A DNA stretch of 64,000 nucleotides from Paenibacillus stellifer. GTDB lineage: Bacteria; Bacillota; Bacilli; Paenibacillales; Paenibacillaceae. The DNA is taken from positions 1,518,501-1,582,500 of the forward strand of contig NZ_CP009286.1 of the NCBI RefSeq assembly GCF_000758685.1, given 5' to 3'. A program made the translations under genes and the position numbers. A model generated the notes under the pieces. The model made no database searches and was not told where the DNA came from. It worked only from the letters and a program-made list of their open reading frames with translations. Position 1 is the stretch's first letter; the number at the start of each line of letters is the position of its first letter. This document shows, piece by piece, positions 1 through 9,384 of the stretch.

Positions 1-1
1 C

Positions 2-637
2 CAGTTCGAAGGGCAAGGCAGTGTGGAGGTGGTGTACCGGAGCTTCGAGCTTGATCCGAATGCGCCTGTAAGCGAGAGCCGGGACATTCACCAGGTGCTT
101 GCGGACAAATACGGCATGTCCTACGATCAGGCCAAGACGATGAACGCACAGCTTGCGGAGCAAGCGTCGGGCGCGGGCCTTGATTTCCAATTCGATTCGA
201 TTAAGCCCACCAATACATTTGACGCTCACCGTCTGAGCCATTTGGCGGCAGCACGCGGTCTGGCAACCCCAATGACGGAGCGGCTGCTGAAGGCTTACTT
301 CACCGACGGTGTGAACCTGGGCGACCATGAAGTGCTGGCGTCGCTGGCCGCCGAAGTTGGCCTGGAGGAAGCCGAGACCGCGTCGCTGCTGGAGTCTGAC
401 GCGTACGCGGAAGACGTCCGGGCCGATATCGGCACAGCCGCCGGGCTTGGCGTAACCGGTGTGCCATTCTTCGTCTTCAACAATAAATATGCGATCTCCG
501 GCGCCCAGCCGGGACCGGTATTCACCGAGGTGCTGGAGACGGTATGGTCCGAAGAGCAGAAGCAGCCGGAGCTTAAAGTCATAAGCTCGTCTCAGACCAG
601 CGGCGACGGCTGCGCGGACGGTTCCTGCAGCCTGTAA
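2..637 (+). CDS. DsbA-family thiol oxidoreductase (FrnE-like), 5' truncated by the window edge
   Basis: The frame is open from base 2, so the gene enters from outside the window; the N-terminal strand with the family's CxxC motif is not visible. About 211 codons remain. They show the helical insertion domain and then the cis-proline loop 'GVTGVPFFVF' followed by 'YAISGAQP', the signature end of the DsbA/FrnE (2-hydroxychromene-2-carboxylate isomerase-like) fold. The tail ends in 'GCADGSCSL', a Cys-containing ending seen in Firmicute members. Probably a cytoplasmic oxidoreductase; the substrate cannot be inferred. The GTG at 23 is in frame but lies inside a conserved stretch, so it is an internal codon and not the start. 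Confidence 0.85.
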   Translation, partial: QFEGQGSVEVVYRSFELDPNAPVSESRDIHQVLADKYGMSYDQAKTMNAQLAEQASGAGLDFQFDSIKPTNTFDAHRLSHLAAARGLATPMTERLLKAYFTDGVNLGDHEVLASLAAEVGLEEAETASLLESDAYAEDVRADIGTAAGLGVTGVPFFVFNNKYAISGAQPGPVFTEVLETVWSEEQKQPELKVISSSQTSGDGCADGSCSL

Positions 638-772
638 TTCGTCGAGGCAGCGTTTCGCTCGGGGCGCTCCGCTCAAGGCGAGTAGAGCCTGCACTTATGC
701 TGCGTTTTGCCGGGCAGAGCCCTGCCCGCCATATAACAGCCATAATACCGTCATATACCCCCGCATATAAGA

Positions 773-810
773 AGCCAAAAGCCTTCCCCGTCCGGAGAAG
801 GCTTTTGGCT
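773..810. terminator. Bidirectional intrinsic terminator
   Basis: A perfect 14-bp inverted repeat (773-786 with 797-810, arm AGCCAAAAGCCTTC) with a 10-base loop lies between the convergent DsbA-like gene and the oleate hydratase gene. The A-rich and T-rich stem bases allow it to work in both directions. Confidence 0.75.
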
Positions 811-848
811 GTCTGCTAACGGAAGAACGCAGCAGAGCGGGATGGAAG

Positions 849-2429
849 TCAGTGCAGGGAGGTAGCCAGACTCGACACGAGCGTTCGCACGTCGTACTGG
901 TAATGATGAACCGGCGCCACCGGCTTGTTGATTCCCAGCAGCTTATAGACTGCGATTCTTGCGGCGCGCACCGAGTATTCCTCGGTGAACACAACATCCT
1001 CGGGAATTTCGCAGAATTGGCCCACCATCGCGAGATTCGTCGAGCCGTCCGGCACAACCTTGGGCCGGTCGCCCAGCGCCCTTGGCATGAACTGCGAGGT
1101 GATGAAAGGCATCATGCACGGAATGCAGTTCGCCGTCGCCATGATGGTGTCTCGGTGCTGCCCGAAATGCAGATGTCCGATCAGCTCGGTCATAATCTCT
1201 TCCCCGGTGCACTCCGACATTTTCTTCTTCACGAAGTCGCCTTCTTTATCGACATTGAGGCCGTAGCCCCAGAATACCCGCACATGCTCCGGCTGATTGC
1301 GGAAATGCGGCTGATAGGCCAGCACGATGGACATCAGCCAGGACGAATCCTTGAACGTAACGAGAGCGCCCGTTCCCGCGCGGTTCCCTGAGAATTTCTC
1401 CATCAGGTCGAAGAAGACCGAGTCGCTGAACGTCACGGTAAATGACTCCCACTTGGAGCCGTCGATATGGTCATCGAACGGAGACGGATTGCCAAGCCCT
1501 GGCTTCTTCGCAGCAAGGCGGTCCCACAGCTCCCATGAGCTTCCCTTGCCGTTCAGGACGGGAGGGGCAGTCATGGAGCCCAGACTGGAGCTTTCGGTCA
1601 TGGAGCCGTTCGTTACGATAACGAGGTCTCTGTCCCCGACCGCAATTCTGTCCTTGACGTCGCCTTTCAGCACATGTATGCCCGTTACGGTAATGCCTTC
1701 GCCCTCCTTGAAATCAAGATCGGTCACGGTGCATTTCAGGGAGAAATCGACAGATTGCTTCTCCAGATATTTTTTTAGCGGCAAAATGACGGAGTCATAT
1801 TGATTGTAAGGCGTCCGCGTGACTCCTTCGAGGGTGTGAATTCTCGGGAATTCATGCATAAAGCGGATCATATAACGTTTCAGCTCGACGGCGCTGTGCC
1901 AGGGCTGGAAGGCGAAGGTCGTCGCCCACATGTACCAGAAATTCGTCTCGAAGAAATGCGGCGCGAACCAGTCGTTAATGTGGGCTGTGCCCATTTTGTC
2001 CTCGGGAGTCAGGATAAGCTTGCCCATGGCAAGCCGGTCGGCCATATCGAAGCCCATCGAAGACGAATTGATGATCTCTCCGGCAGCGTTCACCAGTCTG
2101 GCCCTGGAATGCGTAGGGTTGGCATTGTCGAAGGCGGTGATCTCCTCGCGGACCGATATTTCCGGATGATCGAGCGAAGGGATGGAGGCAAGCAGGTCCC
2201 ACAGATTTTCGTAAGTCTCGTCATTGAGCATCCGTCCGCCGCGAATAACATAGCCATGTTCCTCACTGCCTGCACCGTCGTTGCTTCCTCCAAGAATGTG
2301 CAGCTCTTCGATGACATGAATGCCGCTTCCCGGAAAATCGCAATCCCGAACGAGAAAAGCGGCAGCCGCAAGTGATGCGATTCCGCCGCCTACCAGATAA
2401 ACCTGTCTGCCTTCATAATCCTGTCTCAT
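849..2429 (-). CDS. ohyA: Oleate hydratase (MCRA family flavoprotein)
   Basis: Predicted FAD-dependent fatty-acid hydratase of the 67-kDa myosin-cross-reactive-antigen family, which adds water to the cis-9 double bond of oleate to give 10-hydroxystearate, often as a detoxification step. The N-terminus has the dinucleotide-binding motif 'VGGGIASLAAA'; 'GGSNDGAG', 'RGGRMLNDETYENLWDL' and 'NQYDSVILPL' are family landmarks. At 526 residues it is shorter than the roughly 590-residue staphylococcal enzyme. An ATG at 2447 exists, but its own codons form the ribosome site GGAGGAG placed 7 bases before the ATG at 2429, so 2429 is chosen. A TetR regulator lies 147 bp upstream on the same strand and probably controls it. 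Family assignment is firm; the exact lipid substrate is inferred. Confidence 0.9.
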   Translation of the reverse strand: MRQDYEGRQVYLVGGGIASLAAAAFLVRDCDFPGSGIHVIEELHILGGSNDGAGSEEHGYVIRGGRMLNDETYENLWDLLASIPSLDHPEISVREEITAFDNANPTHSRARLVNAAGEIINSSSMGFDMADRLAMGKLILTPEDKMGTAHINDWFAPHFFETNFWYMWATTFAFQPWHSAVELKRYMIRFMHEFPRIHTLEGVTRTPYNQYDSVILPLKKYLEKQSVDFSLKCTVTDLDFKEGEGITVTGIHVLKGDVKDRIAVGDRDLVIVTNGSMTESSSLGSMTAPPVLNGKGSSWELWDRLAAKKPGLGNPSPFDDHIDGSKWESFTVTFSDSVFFDLMEKFSGNRAGTGALVTFKDSSWLMSIVLAYQPHFRNQPEHVRVFWGYGLNVDKEGDFVKKKMSECTGEEIMTELIGHLHFGQHRDTIMATANCIPCMMPFITSQFMPRALGDRPKVVPDGSTNLAMVGQFCEIPEDVVFTEEYSVRAARIAVYKLLGINKPVAPVHHYQYDVRTLVSSLATSLH

Positions 2430-2576
2430 AGACAATCTCCTCCACATAAGTGTATTGGACTATCTGTCTTAGAGTGTAAGGCGAAGCGTTTTCAAAAGGT
2501 ATCGTCAATCCAGCCGAAATGTCCGGTTTTTAGTCATATAGAATAAACTGTCTAACTTTTCGACATAGGCTTACAT

Positions 2577-3146
2577 TCAGAACAACGTATGCTCATACTT
2601 GCTCAGCGCTGTGAGGAACTGCCCCTCAAGCAGAACGCTCAGCCGTTCGATCATAGCCTGCGGGTTCTCCCTCATGCCATCCCTCATCCATTTAATAACG
2701 AGTCCGCTAAAAGCGAGCGTATAGAAATTGGCGATAAACTGCTTGTCCTGCACGCTGACGTTCATGTTCGCGGCCAACTCGTCGATCACGCCCATAATGA
2801 GTTCATTCGTCACGGCATACAGATAGGCATCCAGGTGATTCCGGCCGAGCGATTCCAGCGTATTGCAACAGAATGCACGGTTATTCTGAATATACAGAAA
2901 GATCCGGCAGAACCCGTCGGTCCAGGTATCATAGCTTCGGTAAGCGGAGATGCTGCCAACGGCCTCCTTCTTGTAAATCCAGCCCAGCAGCTCGAACAGA
3001 TCGTGAAAATGGTAATAGAACGTTTGACGGTTGACCCCGCAATCGTCTGTTATTTGCTTGACGGTTATTTTGCTCAGCGGGGTATGCTCCATTCTTTTCT
3101 TCAGACATTCGGCCAGCGCTTTTTTGGTCAAAAGGGAATTTGGCAT
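2577..3146 (-). CDS. TetR/AcrR-family transcriptional regulator
   Basis: A 189-residue repressor-type protein. The N-terminal helix-turn-helix is clear ('ITVKQITDDCGVNRQTFYYHF', residues about 25-45), with the 'FYYHF..L' recognition-helix ending typical of TetR proteins. The C-terminal half resembles the DhaS-like TetR ligand domain. The ATG at 3152 is directly abutted by GAGGTGG; the ATG at 3146 has 6-base spacing to it, so 3146 is preferred. It is transcribed toward the oleate hydratase gene, which suggests local control of fatty-acid stress; the ligand could be an unsaturated fatty acid, but that is inference from position only. Confidence 0.85.
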   Translation of the reverse strand: MPNSLLTKKALAECLKKRMEHTPLSKITVKQITDDCGVNRQTFYYHFHDLFELLGWIYKKEAVGSISAYRSYDTWTDGFCRIFLYIQNNRAFCCNTLESLGRNHLDAYLYAVTNELIMGVIDELAANMNVSVQDKQFIANFYTLAFSGLVIKWMRDGMRENPQAMIERLSVLLEGQFLTALSKYEHTLF

Positions 3147-3186
3147 ATTCATCCACCTCTCTGCCCCATCATAACGCAGCAGAGGC

Positions 3187-3375
3187 TCAATAGTGAAGAA
3201 CCCACACCATGAGAAGGAAGACTAGGCATGCCGCAATTTGAATCCAGGAGAGGATGGCGGAGGCTTTGTGTTCCCGGGTCATGCCGTTAACCCTGTAGTA
3301 TTCTCTGTCCACTGTGAGAAGCAACAGGGCGGAGAATGCGGATATAGCCGATGTGAAAAAAAGCATACGAAACAT
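3187..3375 (-). CDS. Small two-helix membrane protein, unknown function
   Basis: A 62-residue protein with two hydrophobic segments (about residues 3-21 and 41-60) separated by a charged loop containing 'DREYYRVNGMTREHK'. The ATG at 3375 has a good ribosome site (AGGAAGGA, about 8 bases upstream). It starts 36 bp after the gerC-like gene on the same strand, so it may be the last gene of the germinant-receptor operon, but it is not a known Ger subunit that I recognise. No function can be assigned. Confidence 0.6.
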   Translation of the reverse strand: MFRMLFFTSAISAFSALLLLTVDREYYRVNGMTREHKASAILSWIQIAACLVFLLMVWVLHY

Positions 3376-3411
3376 CGATTTCCGTCCTTCCTGCCGGCAC
3401 CGGATACCGGC

Positions 3412-4626
3412 TTACGTATCTTTGAGCCCCACTCGGCGTATTGTCAGTCTGATGCGTAACTCGAGACTTACAGTCGGATACAGTTCCTCCCAGTCCCATT
3501 TGCTGTGCACATTCTTCTTCCAGTAAGACTGGTGATGCGCCCTTACGCATTCGCCTATGCCAAAAATATCGGACCGGTCCTTTTGAGTCTGCTGGAACAG
3601 CAGGCGCAGAATTTGTTCCGTGTCCTGCTCGAATTCCTTCTCGAGTGCATGAAGATCGGCCGATGTACGGATTGGCTTGCTTGTGTTATAGTGCTCGTCC
3701 AAATCGCCTTCCAGATCGATGTCGCAGATCACATGCGGCTTCCCGTTCCGGATTACGGTTCGTTTCTTCGAATGCCGGGAAATGGTGCGGCTCATCACAT
3801 CACCGTATTTACCCGTCTTGAACAGTACGGAATATCCGCCGGGGTCGATTCCCTGAAAAGCCATGTAGGCGCCGATGTCGAGCGGCTGTGTCGTCCCGGC
3901 CAGTTTGTCTCTGCTGAAGTAGGCCAGTCCGTCGATGGTAATATTTTCTTTGTTGCGGATCGAGACGTAGGGCAGAAAGCCGTCCCGGCCCCATTTGGAT
4001 TCCGCAGACCAGAAGTCTCCGATGAAATCCTGCGGAAATTTCCCGCTCTCGACGGCTCGGTCCATCATCGACAAAATATACAGGGTAGGCACGCGCTGCA
4101 GAGGAGGCTGGACCTTCATGAAGTTCTCGGCTTTCTGGCCCGTAACGAGCAGCCACGTTCTGCGTCGGACTTCCGGATTGCGGCGAAGATAATCATTAAT
4201 CTCATCCAGCCCGTGCCGGGCGAAATCCTCGCTGATGACTATAATCCGAAGATGGATCAGATACCGGGGCTCGGCCAGTTTTTGCTGAAGATTATTTAGG
4301 CAGTCGTCCAGCGAATGTCCGTCGGCACTGACAACCCATACCGGATTCCCGCTGTCGCCGCCTCCTTCAGAGCCCGGACCGAGCGGAACCCTGCCGGGAA
4401 CGGCGATCTGGGCTGTGATATGCAGCATATACTGACCCGGCTGGTTGTCGAGATGCGTCGTCTTCAGTTCGGCTTTGGTGTTCGTGTCCTGTACCTCATC
4501 GATCGCAAGTCCAAGCACCAGGGCGCGTTCTTCGATGCTCTGCTCGTCCCAGCACCCGGTTAGCAGGAGGGAAAGAACGACAAAGAGAAACCCCGTTACG
4601 GCCAGCTTCCACATGTTCCTGCTCAT
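3412..4626 (-). CDS. Ger(x)C family spore germination lipoprotein (C subunit)
   Basis: The C subunit of an A-B-C germinant receptor in the spore inner membrane. The signal peptide ends in a lipobox 'LLLTGCWD' with the lipid-modified Cys at residue 25, followed by 'EERALVLGLAID', the usual start of GerC proteins. Length 404 residues is normal for the family. The start at 4626 overlaps the gerB stop as ATGA, indicating translational coupling; the open frame extends upstream to 4890 but that part is gerB coding sequence. Expected expression is late in the forespore; I did not find a convincing sigma-G promoter. The germinant sensed is unknown. Confidence 0.92.
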   Translation of the reverse strand: MSRNMWKLAVTGFLFVVLSLLLTGCWDEQSIEERALVLGLAIDEVQDTNTKAELKTTHLDNQPGQYMLHITAQIAVPGRVPLGPGSEGGGDSGNPVWVVSADGHSLDDCLNNLQQKLAEPRYLIHLRIIVISEDFARHGLDEINDYLRRNPEVRRRTWLLVTGQKAENFMKVQPPLQRVPTLYILSMMDRAVESGKFPQDFIGDFWSAESKWGRDGFLPYVSIRNKENITIDGLAYFSRDKLAGTTQPLDIGAYMAFQGIDPGGYSVLFKTGKYGDVMSRTISRHSKKRTVIRNGKPHVICDIDLEGDLDEHYNTSKPIRTSADLHALEKEFEQDTEQILRLLFQQTQKDRSDIFGIGECVRAHHQSYWKKNVHSKWDWEELYPTVSLELRIRLTIRRVGLKDT

Positions 4627-5717
4627 TGGGGTGTTCCCCTTTTTTTGCGGACAACAGCCACAACATAAAGAACAAGAGGGTAGATCATGATGTACAGATT
4701 GGCAAGTGCCATACTGTAGGCGGCGCTGTAGGTTTCGAAAATGTTCTTGGGAACAAGGGAGAGCAGGAAGACTACCGGCAGAAGAAAGCTGCATGCCGAC
4801 CGCTGATCCCGCAGCGATAATAGTGTCCGAAGCGAATAGGCAGACAAATAGAACGTGCTGTATGCGGAGGTGAAGACGGAAAATACCCATATGATGATGA
4901 ATAGGGCATCCAGCCGCTCCAGCACATTGCCGCCTATGCTGGTAGATCGGGCGGCCTCCAGCGTCGGATAGAACAGAAGCTTTGTCTCTTCGGCGCCGAA
5001 CATTCCGACGACTGATGCGGCAATCAGCGCATACAGGACACCGATAGTGCCCACTGCGGCCGACATGACGCCGAGGGTACGCCGGGGACGCTTCATGAAC
5101 GGGACCAGGAGAATGAAGATGAACGAGCTCTGGTACAGGCTGCTGGAAGCCACTGATCCCTTGAAGAAGCTATGGACGTTCCCGCTTATGACCGGCAGCA
5201 GATTGAGGTGATCAATATCGCGGAGAGAGGCAAGAATGATCCCCGCCAAAGGAAGAATAATCAGCGGCAGATAGAAAAAATGAATCTGGGCGAACTTGAT
5301 CACACCTCTCCGGGAAGCGAAGAGACAGAGCAGGAGCAGAATGAGAATTACGGCCTCGATAGGCGTCTTCCGGAACAGCACGATCAGCGCGACCTCCCCG
5401 AACTGCCGGGCGGTCAGTGCAGTGACCACGAGAAAGAGAAGACAGACGATAGCCGTAAGCAGATCCGCCGGGACCCGACCGATCAGCCTGCGGCTGAAGA
5501 GAAAGAGATTCTCTCTCGGAAACCGCTGGCAGAGCAGTACGGCGGGAAGCAGGCCGACAAAGGCGAGAGCGGTTCCTCCTATGGCGACCAGTGGAGCGCC
5601 GCTTCCCCCGGCATTGGCCATATATCGGGGGAAGCTGAGGATGTTGACTCCGATTACGGTGCTAATGATGACGCTCGTCGCCCGGAGTGTCGTGATCTGG
5701 CGCGGGATGTGACTCAT
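4623..5717 (-). CDS. GerB-family spore germination permease (B subunit)
   Basis: A 364-residue integral membrane protein of the endospore-germination permease family (APC-superfamily-like), with about ten hydrophobic segments. In characterised receptors the B subunit binds the germinant. The GTG at 5726 is in frame, but AAAGGTG lies 6 bases before the ATG at 5717, so the latter is taken. The start lies inside the 3' end of gerA (56-bp overlap) and the stop overlaps gerC by 4 bases, so the three genes form one tightly coupled unit. Confidence 0.92.
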   Translation of the reverse strand: MSHIPRQITTLRATSVIISTVIGVNILSFPRYMANAGGSGAPLVAIGGTALAFVGLLPAVLLCQRFPRENLFLFSRRLIGRVPADLLTAIVCLLFLVVTALTARQFGEVALIVLFRKTPIEAVILILLLLCLFASRRGVIKFAQIHFFYLPLIILPLAGIILASLRDIDHLNLLPVISGNVHSFFKGSVASSSLYQSSFIFILLVPFMKRPRRTLGVMSAAVGTIGVLYALIAASVVGMFGAEETKLLFYPTLEAARSTSIGGNVLERLDALFIIIWVFSVFTSAYSTFYLSAYSLRTLLSLRDQRSACSFLLPVVFLLSLVPKNIFETYSAAYSMALANLYIMIYPLVLYVVAVVRKKRGTPQ

Positions 5718-7350
5718 ACCATTCACCTTTCTGGCTGAAGATTCGGTCCCACATCTGCTTGGTTGTACCTTGGCGGAGCTTGGTCATGTCCGGAGTGTTC
5801 AGAAAGCTGGGCCGTTTCTTAATCCACCACAACGGCGCCCGGATAACCGTATCCTTGAAATCCCGCCATTTGCCGAAGACGAACGGTGTCATGTAAGGCA
5901 CGCCGAACGATTCCAGGTACAGCAGATGGTTAATAATCATAATGGTGCCGGCCATTACGCCATACAGCCCGAATGTTCCGGCCAGAATGACAAGCGGGAA
6001 CCTCAGCATGCGGAGCGAGATGGCCGCGTTATAGGCCGGGGTGGCGAAGGAGCCGACCGTGGTCAGCGCGACGATGACCACGGTGATGGGACTGGCCAGT
6101 CCGGCTGAGACGGCGGCTTGGCCAATAACCAGCACCCCGACAATGGACAATGCTCCGCCGACCATCTGCGGCATACGGATGGTTGCCTCCCGCAGCACTT
6201 CCATTGAAATTTCCATGATCAGCACTTCCAGAACCGCCGGAAAAGGTACGCCGGCCCTGCCTCCTGAAATGGCTACGGCGAAATTCGTGGGAATCAGCTC
6301 CGGATTAAACGAAATGACGGAGACATAGAGCGATGGGAAGAACAAGGAGAAGAATAAGGCAGCAACACGGATGAACCGGATCAGACCTGCGATGATGAAG
6401 CGTTCCGAATAATCGTCTATCGTCTGGAAGAATTGGTTGAACAGCGCCGGGACGAGCAGGGCGAACGGAGATCCGTCCACGAGGATAGCGGCTCTTCCTT
6501 CCAGCAGAGCGGAGGTTGTCTTGTCGGGACGCTCCGTATTCTGGATCTGGGGGAACGGAGACAGCGGATATTCCTCCATGAACTGTTCCAGATATCCCGA
6601 TTCAATGACGCCGTCTATGTCGATGTCGGACAGCCTCTTCATCACTTCTTCGATCAAACCCGGGTTTGCAATACCGTCCAGATAACAGAGGGCAACCCGG
6701 GAAGCCGTCCGCCGGCCGATCGGATTGATGACGGTTTTGAAATCGGCGGTCTGCAGACGCCGCCGGAGCAGCGACAGATTGGCCTCCAGGTCCTCAATAA
6801 ACCCTTCCCGGGCGCCGCGGATTACTTGCTCGGTCTGCGGCTGCTCGATTCCGCGCTTCTCGATGCTCCGCAAATCGAACGCAAGTCCCTCTGTAGCTGT
6901 GCCGGCCAGCAGGACGACGCAGCCCTGGGACAACGCAGTCAGCAATTCGGGGAGACTCTTGATTGTGGAAGCCCTGGTCAGTTGGGTGACCCGGCTCCAA
7001 ATCAGTTCCATCAGCTCACTTGGGCCGTCTTCGTCCTGCTCTGCGGGCCAGGTCTCGCGCATTAGCGGCTTCAACAGATGCTCCAGCAGATTGGCTTTGT
7101 CGACGATGGAGGAATAGAACGTCAGCGCCGCCTCATGCCGGCCGAAGAGCTGAAACGAACGGATGACGAAATCCCCATTATCGCCGAGCAAGGATTGCAG
7201 CATGTCCAGATTGTCCTGAAGAACAGGACTGATCGGTTGTTTCTGCGCATGGCTGCTATCGCCTTCCGGCCCACCTAGCCCTGGGAGGCCTGGCCGGTTG
7301 CCGGACTGCTTCTTTTTGTAAGCCTCGTATTGTTGTGTCCAGCTGCCCAT
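5662..7350 (-). CDS. GerA-family spore germination protein (A subunit)
   Basis: The A subunit of the germinant receptor: a large hydrophilic N-terminal domain (to about residue 290), then membrane segments with the family stretch 'GRAGVPFPAVLEVLIMEI' and a hydrophilic C-terminal tail ('GEWYESHPAPDHDTPG'). Length 562 is typical; a Gly/Pro/Gln-rich linker follows the first 20 residues. The frame opens at 7395, but AAAGGAGG stands 7 bases before the ATG at 7350 and decides the start. First gene of the operon, divergent from recQ across 174 bp. Confidence 0.93.
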   Translation of the reverse strand: MGSWTQQYEAYKKKQSGNRPGLPGLGGPEGDSSHAQKQPISPVLQDNLDMLQSLLGDNGDFVIRSFQLFGRHEAALTFYSSIVDKANLLEHLLKPLMRETWPAEQDEDGPSELMELIWSRVTQLTRASTIKSLPELLTALSQGCVVLLAGTATEGLAFDLRSIEKRGIEQPQTEQVIRGAREGFIEDLEANLSLLRRRLQTADFKTVINPIGRRTASRVALCYLDGIANPGLIEEVMKRLSDIDIDGVIESGYLEQFMEEYPLSPFPQIQNTERPDKTTSALLEGRAAILVDGSPFALLVPALFNQFFQTIDDYSERFIIAGLIRFIRVAALFFSLFFPSLYVSVISFNPELIPTNFAVAISGGRAGVPFPAVLEVLIMEISMEVLREATIRMPQMVGGALSIVGVLVIGQAAVSAGLASPITVVIVALTTVGSFATPAYNAAISLRMLRFPLVILAGTFGLYGVMAGTIMIINHLLYLESFGVPYMTPFVFGKWRDFKDTVIRAPLWWIKKRPSFLNTPDMTKLRQGTTKQMWDRIFSQKGEWYESHPAPDHDTPGDERHH

Positions 7351-7524
7351 GCCCTTCCTCCTTTGCAGGTCTTGTAAATTCATTGTTCGCTGCATAAGGG
7401 CACTTTATGTACGCTCCTGAGATCGATAGCCCCGGAATCGCCCTTTTTGTCTTCATGGCGGTTGCCCCTCCGCTGCAAAGTCCGGTAAACTGGAGATAGA
7501 AAGCTTGTAAGGAGTCAATGACCT

Positions 7525-9369
7525 ATGAATACGCAGGAACTTACGATGGAACAAGCGCAGCAGGTGCTGCATAAATATTACGGCTACCCGGATTTCCGGG
7601 AAGGCCAGAAGCGGATTGTCGCGAGTCTTCTGGAAGGGCGGGATACACTTGGCATCATGCCGACCGGCGGCGGGAAGTCGATCTGCTATCAGGTTCCGGC
7701 GATGCTGCTGCCGGGCATGACGCTCGTTGTCTCGCCGCTCATCTCCCTGATGAAGGACCAGGTCGACGCTCTCACAACGGCGGGCATTCCCGCCGCCTAC
7801 ATCAACAGCACGCTGACCGGCAAGGAGGTTAACGACCGCATCCGCGCCGCCCGGCGCGGCGAGCTGAAGCTGCTCTACGTCGCTCCCGAGCGGCTGGAGC
7901 TGGACTGGTTCCGCCTGGAAATGGCGGAGCTGCCGCTTGCCTGCGTCGCGGTGGACGAGGCCCACTGCGTCTCGCAGTGGGGCCATGACTTCCGCACCAG
8001 CTATCTGGCGGTGTCGCCGTTCGTGGAGGAGCTGCCGAACCGGCCGATTCTCGCAGCCTTCACGGCGACCGCGACACCCGAGGTCATGGAAGACATGACC
8101 CGGCTGCTCCGTCTGCGCGACCCCGGCGTGTTCGTCACGGGTCTTGGCCGGGACAATCTGGCGATGTCCGTGCTGCGCGGGGAGAACAAGAAGGACTTCG
8201 TCCTTCAATATGCAGCGGCGCATGGTCATGAGCCGGGCATCGTGTACGCAGCCACCCGCAAAGAGGTGGATGATCTGTACCAGCGCCTCCGCAGCGCCGG
8301 ATTTGCGGCGGGCCGCTACCATGCCGGAATGAGCGACGAGGAGCGGGCGGAGAGCCAGGAGGCGTTCCTGTACGACGACATCCGCGTAATGGTCGCCACC
8401 AACGCCTTCGGCATGGGGATCGACAAGTCGAACGTCCGGTTCGTCATTCACTACAACATGCCGAAGAATATGGAGGCCTACGTCCAGGAAGCGGGTCGTG
8501 CGGGCCGCGACGGCGAGCCGAGCGAATGCATTCTGCTCTTCAGTGCGCAGGACATCATGACCCAGAAATTCCTGATCGAGCAGAACCCGCAGGATTCGGA
8601 GCGGAAGGCGAACGATTACCGCAAGCTCCAGCAGATGATCGACTACTGCTACACGACGCGCTGCCTGCGCAGTGCGATGCTCGATTATTTCGGCGAGGCC
8701 CATGAAGACAAGCCCTGCGGCATTTGCAGCTCCTGCACGGACGACCGGGAGCTGATCGACATCACGGTCGATGCGCAGAAGATTTTCTCCTGCATCCACC
8801 GGATGAGAGAGCGGTTCGGCATCGCGCTGGTGGCGTCCGTGCTGAAGGGCTCGCGCAGCCAGAAGGTGCTGCAGTACGGCTTCGACAAGCTGCCGACCCA
8901 TGGCGCCATGTCCGGCCGCACGGAGAAGGAGATTACGGAAATCGTCAACGTGCTGATCTCCGAGGGCTATCTGGCCCTGTCCGAGGGCCAGTATCCGGTA
9001 GTGCGGCTGCAGCAGCCCGCCGCCGAGGTGCTGCGCGGCCAGCGCGAGGTGCTGCAACGGGCGGCCCGGGCTTCCAGGACCGGCGGCTCATCCCGTGACC
9101 GCAGCCGTGCCCGCGACTACTCGCCGTCGGCCGTCAACGAGACGGTGTTCGAGCAGCTGCGCCTTATCCGCCGCGAGCTGGCGGGGCGGGAGCATGTGCC
9201 GTCTTACATTATTTTCAACGATGCGACGCTTCGAGAGATGAGTATCGCCGCACCACAAACCGAGGATGAAATGATGTCGGTGAAGGGTGTCGGTGAGGTC
9301 AAATACCGGAAATACGGCAAGGCGTTTCTGGAGTTTTTTCAAAGCGATTCCTATTCCAATGAAGGGTAA
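7525..9369 (+). CDS. recQ: ATP-dependent DNA helicase RecQ
   Basis: A 3'-5' superfamily-2 helicase for recombination and fork repair. Walker A 'PTGGGKS' is at residues 46-52, the DEAH box 'VDEAHCVSQWGHDFR' near residue 145, the helicase C domain with 'NAFGMGIDKSNVRFVIHYNMP' and 'QEAGRAGRDG', a zinc-binding set of Cys ('CYTTRCLR' and 'CGICSSC'), an RQC winged helix, and a C-terminal HRDC domain (about residues 535-605). All expected domains are present; 614 residues is a usual bacterial length. AAGGAG precedes the start by about 10 bases. The next gene begins 16 bp downstream, probably in the same transcript. Confidence 0.96.
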   Translation: MNTQELTMEQAQQVLHKYYGYPDFREGQKRIVASLLEGRDTLGIMPTGGGKSICYQVPAMLLPGMTLVVSPLISLMKDQVDALTTAGIPAAYINSTLTGKEVNDRIRAARRGELKLLYVAPERLELDWFRLEMAELPLACVAVDEAHCVSQWGHDFRTSYLAVSPFVEELPNRPILAAFTATATPEVMEDMTRLLRLRDPGVFVTGLGRDNLAMSVLRGENKKDFVLQYAAAHGHEPGIVYAATRKEVDDLYQRLRSAGFAAGRYHAGMSDEERAESQEAFLYDDIRVMVATNAFGMGIDKSNVRFVIHYNMPKNMEAYVQEAGRAGRDGEPSECILLFSAQDIMTQKFLIEQNPQDSERKANDYRKLQQMIDYCYTTRCLRSAMLDYFGEAHEDKPCGICSSCTDDRELIDITVDAQKIFSCIHRMRERFGIALVASVLKGSRSQKVLQYGFDKLPTHGAMSGRTEKEITEIVNVLISEGYLALSEGQYPVVRLQQPAAEVLRGQREVLQRAARASRTGGSSRDRSRARDYSPSAVNETVFEQLRLIRRELAGREHVPSYIIFNDATLREMSIAAPQTEDEMMSVKGVGEVKYRKYGKAFLEFFQSDSYSNEG

Positions 9370-9384
9370 AGGGGTTCTGACAGC

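Noticed and set aside
7351..7524. Sigma-G promoter for the germinant-receptor operon
   Set aside because: I could not find a -10/-35 pair that fits the forespore consensus with correct spacing; reporting one would be guesswork.
7453..9057. 534-codon frame on the minus strand opposite recQ
   Set aside because: It mirrors the GC-biased codons of recQ, has no ribosome site and no recognisable domain; recQ is complete on the plus strand.
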